Assembly (NCBI GenBank): GCA_019323655.1 | Contig: JAHWGX010000033.1 | Location: 1 to 19,238, forward strand | DNA: 19,238 nt | Source: Candidatus Woesearchaeota archaeon | GTDB taxonomy: Archaea; Nanobdellota; Nanobdellia; Woesearchaeales; GW2011-AR4 | Reading direction: 5' to 3' | Shown: positions 13,889 through 19,238 of the stretch, one piece after another | How the letters are laid out: each line of letters begins with the position of its first letter | Position numbering within the stretch: position 1 is the first letter of the stretch | The notes under the pieces: model-generated | What the model saw: the letters and a program-made list of their open reading frames with translations, nothing else | Databases searched by the model: none | What the model was told of the DNA's origin: nothing | Program-made: the position numbers and the translations under genes

Positions 13889-15097
13889 ATGAAAAAATAC
13901 AGGCTGAAAAACGGCATAACGGTGCTCTTCAAAAAGAATAATTCTAACTCCGTTGCAGTAGAGGCTATGTTTAAGGTAGGCTCCAACAATGAAAGCAAAA
14001 AAATCAGCGGAATATCTCATTTTATTGAGCATATGCTGTTTAACGGAACCAAAAAAAGAAAAAACAGCAGGGAGATTACAAATGAAATTGAGAAGTACGG
14101 CGCAGAGTTTAATGCCTACACAAGCGGAGAAAGAACAGCATTTTTTATTAAAATAATAAATAAAAGATTTGAATTGGCCTTGGATATACTTTCTGATATG
14201 CTTAAAAATCCCCTTTTTGACAAAAAAATGCTTGAAAAGGAGAAGAGGGTTGTATTAAAAGAAATAAATATGATTACTGATGACCCAAAACAGCATCAGT
14301 GGGTTTTATTCCAAAAAAATCTGTTTGAAAAGCACCCTATAAAAAATCCAACATACGGCACTGTAAGCTCTGTTAAGGCACTTAACAGAAACAAAATACT
14401 CTCCTATTACCCTAAGTATTACGTTCCTCATAATTTGGTTATTTCTGCCGTAGGTAATGTCAGTGATGTAAAAGAAAAAATCAAAAAATATTTTGGCAGC
14501 TTCCAGCCTAAAAAACCAGTCCTAAAGAAACAAGTAAAAGAGCCTCTTCAAAAAAAAACAAAGAAGTTTGTTGAGAAAAGAAAGATAAACAATTCCTATG
14601 TGGTTCTCGGTTACAAAACAGTTCCAAGGCTTCATAAAGACAGCTATGTTTTTGATGCAATCTCAGCTATTTTAGGCAGAGGCCAGTCAGGCTGGTTATT
14701 TGATGAAATCAGGAACAAACACGGCTTGGCATATCAAGTAGGAGTTCAGAACGAGCAGAATACAGATTACGGCTATTTTTCAGTTTTTGCTAACTTAGAC
14801 AAGAAAAACATAGGAAAAGCAAAAAAAATAATATCCCAACAGTTCAAAAAACTCCAAAATATAACCAAAAAGGAATTAGATGAAGCAAAAACATACATTG
14901 AAGGGGATACCATACTAAAAAATGAGGATAATTTTCAGGCAGCAGATGACCTAGCTTTCTGGGAAACCATAAAAGATGCTTCCTTATCGAACAGCTATAT
15001 AAAAAATATAAAAAAAGTCAGTATTAATGATGTAAAAAGAGTGGCAGAAAAATATCTAAATTACAACTATACCTTGGTTGTTATAGAGCAGAAATAG
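13889..15097 (+). CDS. M16-family zinc peptidase (pitrilysin/MPP-like)
   Basis: 402 residues, the size of a two-lobe M16B subunit such as mitochondrial processing peptidase beta. The inverted zinc motif HFIEH is at 44-48, with the third ligand E125 in KEINMITDDPKQ at the expected distance (HxxEH-x76-E). The C-terminal lobe keeps the substrate-positioning Arg and Tyr in EIRNKHGLAYQ. There is no signal peptide or membrane segment, so it is probably cytosolic and likely degrades short oligopeptides inside a closed dimer chamber. It lies beside three other peptidase genes. Its stop codon directly abuts that of the convergent tyrS. Confidence 0.9.
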   Translation: MKKYRLKNGITVLFKKNNSNSVAVEAMFKVGSNNESKKISGISHFIEHMLFNGTKKRKNSREITNEIEKYGAEFNAYTSGERTAFFIKIINKRFELALDILSDMLKNPLFDKKMLEKEKRVVLKEINMITDDPKQHQWVLFQKNLFEKHPIKNPTYGTVSSVKALNRNKILSYYPKYYVPHNLVISAVGNVSDVKEKIKKYFGSFQPKKPVLKKQVKEPLQKKTKKFVEKRKINNSYVVLGYKTVPRLHKDSYVFDAISAILGRGQSGWLFDEIRNKHGLAYQVGVQNEQNTDYGYFSVFANLDKKNIGKAKKIISQQFKKLQNITKKELDEAKTYIEGDTILKNEDNFQAADDLAFWETIKDASLSNSYIKNIKKVSINDVKRVAEKYLNYNYTLVVIEQK

Positions 15098-16177
15098 CTA
15101 CCTTGTTACTTCAAATGTTTTTATTTCCTCTGCCAGCTTTTGCACAGTTTTGCTTTTCTCCAGATTTTTTCTTACAGGCTCAAGCAGTTCGTTAAGATAA
15201 TCTGCAGTCGCCTGCTTCAAATCCATTGGATGCAGTTTTCTTTGTAAAAATGCTTTTTCCAGCTCTTTATAAGAGCTAAACTCTATATTACCGCCGAATT
15301 TTTCAGGCCTCTCTACCTTTACATTTTTACATTTTTCAAAAATAATATATCTGCAATATTCTAGGATAGGGTTTTCCTCAACTACCCCTTCAGGGCAATA
15401 AGCCTTTTTTATTTTTCTTTTTATTTCATCTTCAGAATCATCCATGAAAATTGCAGAATCCGGTTTTGATTTGGACATCTTTAAGTCAAGTAGCCTGTCA
15501 GCAGGATCTTCATAATGTGTTTTAGGTTCTGATAGGCCAAGAATCATATGGTGGCTCACTATGACAGGCTTCCAAAATCCAAGTTTAGGGCCAACCTCTC
15601 TTGCCAGAATATTAACCTTCCTTTGGTCCATGCCCAATTGGCAGATATCGCATTCCAGATGGAATATATCTGCAGCTTGCATGCACGGATATATCACTTG
15701 GGCAGCGCTTAGCGTTTCCGTGCTCTTTCTCCCCATTATTTGGGATGTTCTCAAAATCCTTTTCACAGTAGAATTTCTGGCTATGCCTATGGTGGTTTTC
15801 CAATGCCCTTCCTGCCTGACCAAGTCTTTTGACCAAATAAAGTCTATGTCTTTAACATCCATGCCGCAAGCCTTCCATATCTCTATGAAATACTTGCCGG
15901 TGGTTCTTATTTTATCCAAGTCTCCGCCAAGCTTATTATTCATCCAAGCAAACCAGTCGGCTACAAGCATCTTGAACTTAACCCCCGCCTTAGTCATCTT
16001 ATTAACATTAATAGTTCTGAGAATTCCCTGGGCTATATGCATCTTCCCGCTTGGCTCAAACCCGTCATAAGCAACAGGATTTTTCTTTGTTTCAAGCAGA
16101 TTCTTTAGCTCTTCCTCTGTGACTATCTCTTCTCCTACCTGCTTTATCAGTTCCAGCCTTTCTTTAATGTCCATCAT
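15098..16177 (-). CDS. tyrS: Tyrosyl-tRNA synthetase, archaeal/eukaryal type
   Basis: Charges tRNA-Tyr. 359 residues, in keeping with archaeal TyrRS that lack the bacterial S4 domain. The class I signatures are present: HIAQG replaces HIGH near residue 47, and KMSKSKPDSAIF carries KMSKS. Other typical segments are AYDGFEPSG, VADWFAWMNNKLGGDL, YPCMQAADIF and QLGMDQRKVN (tyrosine pocket). A TATA box about 23 bp upstream predicts a leaderless transcript. Two consecutive ATG codons (16177 and 16174) could both serve; the first is used here. The stop codon abuts the M16 stop with no gap. Confidence 0.95.
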   Translation of the reverse strand: MMDIKERLELIKQVGEEIVTEEELKNLLETKKNPVAYDGFEPSGKMHIAQGILRTINVNKMTKAGVKFKMLVADWFAWMNNKLGGDLDKIRTTGKYFIEIWKACGMDVKDIDFIWSKDLVRQEGHWKTTIGIARNSTVKRILRTSQIMGRKSTETLSAAQVIYPCMQAADIFHLECDICQLGMDQRKVNILAREVGPKLGFWKPVIVSHHMILGLSEPKTHYEDPADRLLDLKMSKSKPDSAIFMDDSEDEIKRKIKKAYCPEGVVEENPILEYCRYIIFEKCKNVKVERPEKFGGNIEFSSYKELEKAFLQRKLHPMDLKQATADYLNELLEPVRKNLEKSKTVQKLAEEIKTFEVTR

Positions 16178-16195
16178 AGGAATAGTTTTATTGGG

Positions 16196-16205
16196 CTATT
16201 TAAAT
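16196..16205 (-). promoter_or_regulatory. TATA box of tyrS
   Basis: ATTTAAATAG on the minus strand is centred about 23 bp upstream of the first ATG at 16177. No Shine-Dalgarno site lies between them. Confidence 0.6.
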
Positions 16206-16256
16206 GTTTTTGGTGAGGGTAGAAAATTCTAATAAAAAACCGCCAGACTGCATAGT

Positions 16257-17243
16257 TTACCTTCCTTGTTTTTTGCAGGATATTGGGAAATAATTTAGCA
16301 CTTTGTGGAATTTGTAGTACAATATCGATTCATAATCCTGGATTGTTTCCGGAAATTCGTTCCTTAGCCTTTCCATTAATTCATAGAATTCGTGTATATC
16401 CCTGACAATGGCGCGGAATTCCATGCCGCAGTAGCCTATGGTTTTTGTCACAGAAACGCATGTTTTGGCATACTTTAGGAATTGAATGATTTTTTTCTCA
16501 TTCTTCTCTTCACTGTTTCCAAAATGCAAAAAAACCCTATAATGAAGAAAATTAAGCAGAGGGTAGTTTATCATTATCCTATATCCCAGAATAATTTTTT
16601 TCTTTTCCAAATTTCTTATCCTTTGCTTGGCTGCGTTCGGGGTCAATCCAACAATTTTCCCCAGATTAACTAAACTTGTTCTCGAGTCTTTAGCAATGGC
16701 ACTTAGAATAATCTGGTCTTTTTCATCGATGTAACATCTTTCAATCTCCCCAGTCATTGTAATCTGATTTTCAGAGCTTTGGTTTAAAATTTGCTTAGGC
16801 TTAAAATAAAAGAAATCAGTCTCAATCATAACTGCTTTTTTCTTAATGTACTGCTCATAACCCTTCATCAGGTCTTGATAGTGCTTTTTGAAGTGGACTA
16901 CGCTTTCCGCTAAGATCCCAATACAATGATCCCACGACCCGTTTACAGAAACATTTACATGCACTCTTTCCTGCTTTGAGACATGCAGGATAAATTCATG
17001 TTCAAGCTTTGGGGAGAAATGATGGAACTGGAAATAAACAAGGTATATTGAAAATCCAAGCTTTGAAGCATTAACATCCGCGTAATAACCCTGGATGACG
17101 CCATCATGTTCTAATTTTTTGAGCCGGTACACACACCGTTGTTTGGATATGTGCAGCTTCTTTGCCAGTTTTGATATGGGCATCCTCGCATCAAAGTCGA
17201 GAAGGAAAATTATTTTTTTGTTAAGGGTGTCTAAATCATACAT
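16257..17243 (-). CDS. Tandem-duplicated Lrp/AsnC-family regulator
   Basis: 328 residues holding two complete Lrp/AsnC units in one chain. Unit 1: helix-turn-helix at about 4-52 (PISKLAKKLHISKQRCVYRL) and RAM-type domain at about 63-147 (NGSWDHCIGI). Unit 2: helix-turn-helix at about 172-222 (TSLVNLGKIVGLTPNAAKQR) and RAM domain at about 232-316 (IGYCGMEFRAIV). Normal Lrp proteins are about 150 residues and dimerise; this fusion would be a covalent pseudo-dimer. The two units are quite diverged, so the duplication is old. It is divergent from the radical SAM gene, with a palindrome between, suggesting control of that gene. Fused siroheme decarboxylases have the same layout, but no haem genes are nearby. 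Confidence 0.82.
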   Translation of the reverse strand: MYDLDTLNKKIIFLLDFDARMPISKLAKKLHISKQRCVYRLKKLEHDGVIQGYYADVNASKLGFSIYLVYFQFHHFSPKLEHEFILHVSKQERVHVNVSVNGSWDHCIGILAESVVHFKKHYQDLMKGYEQYIKKKAVMIETDFFYFKPKQILNQSSENQITMTGEIERCYIDEKDQIILSAIAKDSRTSLVNLGKIVGLTPNAAKQRIRNLEKKKIILGYRIMINYPLLNFLHYRVFLHFGNSEEKNEKKIIQFLKYAKTCVSVTKTIGYCGMEFRAIVRDIHEFYELMERLRNEFPETIQDYESILYYKFHKVLNYFPISCKKQGR

Positions 17244-17260
17244 ATTTTTTATATTTTGCA

Positions 17261-17271
17261 GTTTATATTTA
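17261..17271 (-). promoter_or_regulatory. TATA box of the Lrp-type gene
   Basis: TAAATATAAAC on the minus strand is centred about 23 bp upstream of the ATG at 17243. It predicts a leaderless transcript. Confidence 0.5.
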
Positions 17272-17301
17272 TTAATTTTTCTTTTCGTAAAAAAATTTCA
17301 T

Positions 17302-17315
17302 AGTTAAATTTAACT
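17302..17315. promoter_or_regulatory. Perfect 14-bp palindrome, candidate operator
   Basis: AGTTAAATTTAACT is fully self-complementary. It abuts the TATA element (17316-17324) of the radical SAM gene, over its BRE position, and lies about 40 bp upstream of the Lrp-type TATA box. Lrp/AsnC proteins bind short AT-rich palindromes, so this is a good candidate site for the divergent regulator; the link is inference. Confidence 0.5.
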
Positions 17316-17353
17316 TTAGTATATCCCTACTACCTAGTTATTACTTTTAGGTG
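17316..17353 (+). promoter_or_regulatory. TATA box and Shine-Dalgarno of the radical SAM gene
   Basis: TTAGTATAT (17316-17324) predicts a start near 17346. AGGTG (17349-17353) lies 4 nt before the ATG at 17358 but only 1 nt before the ATG at 17355, which favours 17358 as the start. The leader would be only about a dozen bases. Confidence 0.45.
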
Positions 17354-17357
17354 CATG

Positions 17358-18473
17358 ATGCCTCACGAAAGAAAAAGAACAATTACTATTTTTGTCACAG
17401 AAAAATGCAACCTCCGCTGCACCTATTGTATTACCAGCCCTGAAAGTCTAGCTAAAAGTCTAGGCGCGAGGTCAATTTCTCTGGAGTTTGCAAAGGCAGG
17501 AATAGATGATTTCTTCTTTAAAAGGGCAGGCTTGTTTGGGGTAGGCAACAATAAACTCCGTTTTTACGGTGTCGGCGAGCCTACAACAAGAATGGATTTG
17601 GTATCAGATATTGAAGAATATGCCCGGAGTGTAAAAGAGGACCTTTCTGTTGAAATGCAGACAAATGGGGTTTTTGATTGTAGTGTAACGAAATGGATTA
17701 CGGATCATATCAGCGAATTATGGGTGTCTATTGATGGGCCTCCTGCTATCCAAGATAAAAACAGGCCGATGAAAGACGGCAGACCCACCTCAAAGATTGT
17801 TGAGAGAAACATTGAATATATCATGGATCATGGAGTATTTGTTGGTGCAAGAGCAACAATCACCCCAGAGAATGTCACCAAGCAAATAGAGATGATAGAT
17901 TATTTTGGCTCTTTAGGCATCGAGTGGGTTTATGCGGAACCTGTGTTTCACCCCATCACCAAGGAGGGATTTGGATGCGGCTCTTCCATCACCCAAGTAA
18001 ATTTGGATACTTTTTTAGAGAAATTTGTAGAAGCATATTTTTATGCAAAAGAGAGAGGAATGAATTATGGGAATTTTTTTATTATGAATTTTGATGAAAA
18101 ATGTAATTTTGCCTGCAGGGCCTGCCTGCCTATGCCCCAGCTGACGGCCGATGGCTATGTGTCAAGCTGTGATCTGGCCTTTTCAGGAGGCACACCTTTG
18201 CAGGAATTGATTTTTGGCAGGTGGGATAAAAAAGAAAAAAGAATAATTTACGATAAGGATGAGATAAACAGAATCCGCCAGCGCAATCCAAAATCAATAC
18301 CTCAGTGCAGGTCTTGTAAGGTAAAGGATAATTGCGGAGGGGGATGTGCAGGCCTTGCTTATTATTCATCAGGAGACTATTTAGGGATTGTTCCGGGGTT
18401 TTGTAAAGCTGTAAGATACTTAGCAGAGCGTATTCCATTAAATAAAGGGTATCTTGAGCATCTTCATCCATAA
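17358..18473 (+). CDS. Radical SAM protein with SPASM domain
   Basis: 371 residues from the ATG favoured by the Shine-Dalgarno site. The radical SAM core has CNLRCTYC near the N-terminus (C17, C21, C24), binding the 4Fe-4S cluster that cleaves SAM, then YGVGEPT (a GGEP variant) and VSIDGPP. The C-terminal SPASM region carries CNFACRAC (C249, C253, C256), C271, CRSC and CGGGC (C317, C320, C326, C330) and C349, enough for two auxiliary clusters. This layout is shared by anaerobic sulfatase-maturating enzymes and peptide (RiPP) maturases, so a peptide or protein substrate is likely. No sulfatase or small precursor gene is seen in the window. Substrate unknown. Confidence 0.85.
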   Translation: MPHERKRTITIFVTEKCNLRCTYCITSPESLAKSLGARSISLEFAKAGIDDFFFKRAGLFGVGNNKLRFYGVGEPTTRMDLVSDIEEYARSVKEDLSVEMQTNGVFDCSVTKWITDHISELWVSIDGPPAIQDKNRPMKDGRPTSKIVERNIEYIMDHGVFVGARATITPENVTKQIEMIDYFGSLGIEWVYAEPVFHPITKEGFGCGSSITQVNLDTFLEKFVEAYFYAKERGMNYGNFFIMNFDEKCNFACRACLPMPQLTADGYVSSCDLAFSGGTPLQELIFGRWDKKEKRIIYDKDEINRIRQRNPKSIPQCRSCKVKDNCGGGCAGLAYYSSGDYLGIVPGFCKAVRYLAERIPLNKGYLEHLHP

Positions 18474-18544
18474 CACAGCCAATAAAAAAATAAACTTAAA
18501 TTCAATAAATATTGTAAAAAAACCACTGGACATCTGCGCATAAA

Positions 18545-18555
18545 CTATTTAAACC
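18545..18555 (+). promoter_or_regulatory. TATA box of the Cas4-like nuclease gene
   Basis: CTATTTAAACC is centred about 27 bp upstream of the ATG at 18577. It implies a leaderless transcript and marks a new unit after the radical SAM gene. The rest of 18474-18544 is AT-rich and holds nothing I recognise. Confidence 0.55.
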
Positions 18556-18576
18556 GGATTACCCTGCTCTCAAATT

Positions 18577-19238
18577 ATGAAAGTTTCTGTGTCTATGCTT
18601 TGCTCTTACCTTTACTGCTCAAGAAAGCTTTTTCTGCAGCAGGTTCTGGCTTTGGAGGAGCCACCAAAAGAAAGCCTTGTTTTAGGCTCTTTGAGGCACG
18701 AAATTTACGATTTTATAAACCAAAAAGAGGAAAAGATTGTCGCATCAATAGCCAATAAAATACAATATTCTGAGCTGGTAGATATCTATAAAAAATTTTA
18801 TTCAAAAATTTTAAGGGAAAACATAATCAAGAACAAGTCAAAAATAAAATCTGTAAGCTTAAACATGGTGGATGTTTTTAGGAGAACATGGCCTTTGATT
18901 CTGGAGGAAGCCAAGGCAAGGTCAAAAAATATTTTTGATTTTATACAGAAGCACGATGTTTATGGCAAGGAACTGTGGAAAAGATTAACGCCAAAAATAA
19001 TTTCTGAGCTGAGGCTTGAATCTGATAAGCTCCAGCTGAAAGGAATAGTTGACCGTATAGAAGTTTATGAAAATGGTTATGTCCCAATAGAGCTTAAAAC
19101 CGGAAAAATGCCAAGGGATGGAACATGGCCCGGTCATAGAATTCAGATTGCAGCTTACGCAATGCTTCTTGAAGAAAAATTTAAAACACAGGTTAAGGAG
19201 GGATTTGTTCATTACCTTGATGCAAAAGAAACAAGGCA
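18577..19238 (+). CDS. Cas4/RecB-like PD-(D/E)XK nuclease (partial, 3' end cut by window)
   Basis: 220 codons are visible and the frame is still open at the window end. The pattern is that of the Cas4/Dna2-type RecB family. Near the N-terminus is CSYLYCSRKLFL (C9, C14), where C14 would be the first iron-sulfur ligand. The nuclease motifs follow: H41 in GSLRHEIYDF, D159 in LKGIVDRIE, E172-L-K174 in PIELKTGK, and Q190 with Y194 in RIQIAAYAML. The other three cluster cysteines would be past the window. Cas4 processes DNA ends in spacer acquisition, but many archaea have stand-alone homologs; no cas gene or repeat array is seen here. A general DNA-repair exonuclease is as likely. Confidence 0.82.
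   Translation, partial: MKVSVSMLCSYLYCSRKLFLQQVLALEEPPKESLVLGSLRHEIYDFINQKEEKIVASIANKIQYSELVDIYKKFYSKILRENIIKNKSKIKSVSLNMVDVFRRTWPLILEEAKARSKNIFDFIQKHDVYGKELWKRLTPKIISELRLESDKLQLKGIVDRIEVYENGYVPIELKTGKMPRDGTWPGHRIQIAAYAMLLEEKFKTQVKEGFVHYLDAKETR

Noticed and set aside
15561..16070. Plus-strand open frame of 169 codons
   Set aside because: It is a shadow of tyrS on the opposite strand; the protein has no family features.
16257..17243. Fused siroheme decarboxylase (AhbA/AhbB or NirDL type) beside a haem-type radical SAM enzyme
   Set aside because: The double Lrp-like layout and length fit, but the helix-turn-helix segments look like DNA-binding Lrp proteins, no haem-pathway gene is nearby, and the SPASM cysteine pattern fits peptide maturases at least as well. 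Not fully excluded.
18474..18576. Possible small precursor peptide gene for the radical SAM enzyme
   Set aside because: No open frame with a start, ribosome site and peptide-like composition fits between the two genes.
18577..19238. CRISPR-associated system
   Set aside because: Only a Cas4-like gene is seen; there are no repeats and no other cas genes in the window.

Overview
The window reads as chromosomal DNA of an AT-rich archaeon. The evidence is a proteasome-activating ATPase (PAN), an archaeal Holliday junction resolvase (Hjc), an archaeal tRNA-splicing endonuclease, FEN1, RNase Z, an archaeal/eukaryal-type tyrosyl-tRNA synthetase, TrmB- and Lrp-type regulators, and promoters that are TATA boxes about 23-31 bp upstream of start codons, mostly giving leaderless transcripts. 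The gene styles and compact layout suggest a DPANN-type archaeon (Woesearchaeota/Pacearchaeota-like), but that placement is inference. There is no sign of a mobile element, prophage or CRISPR array.

Layout. 1-2500: a TrmB-type regulator, a small single-helix membrane protein with a TTG start, then hjc and RNase Z on the minus strand. 2628-6682: the splicing endonuclease, then a tight three-gene run (winged-helix protein with a degenerate nuclease-like domain, FEN1, and a Trm5-like tRNA methyltransferase whose catalytic domain is interrupted by an endonuclease IV/xylose isomerase-type TIM barrel). 6701-6776 minus: a well-formed box C/D guide RNA with its own promoter. 6828-7973 minus: PAN, divergent from a large alpha/beta hydrolase with an unrecognised helical N-terminal half. 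9985-15097: a peptidase block, with an M24 prolidase-like enzyme followed by two paralogous AmpS/M29-like aminopeptidases on the minus strand and a divergent M16 peptidase. 15098-16177 minus: TyrRS. 16257-18473: a tandem-duplicated Lrp/AsnC protein divergent from a radical SAM/SPASM enzyme, with a perfect 14-bp palindrome between them. 18577-end: a Cas4-like RecB nuclease cut off by the window edge.

How the genes work together. Themes are RNA maturation (RNase Z, EndA, Trm5-like protein, C/D RNA, TyrRS), DNA repair and replication (Hjc, FEN1, the endoIV-like insert, Cas4-like nuclease) and protein turnover (PAN plus four peptidases that could finish proteasome products). The two items most worth following up are the nested Trm5::TIM-barrel protein translated directly after FEN1, and the C/D RNA, whose two K-turns, guide spacing and promoter spacing agree with each other.
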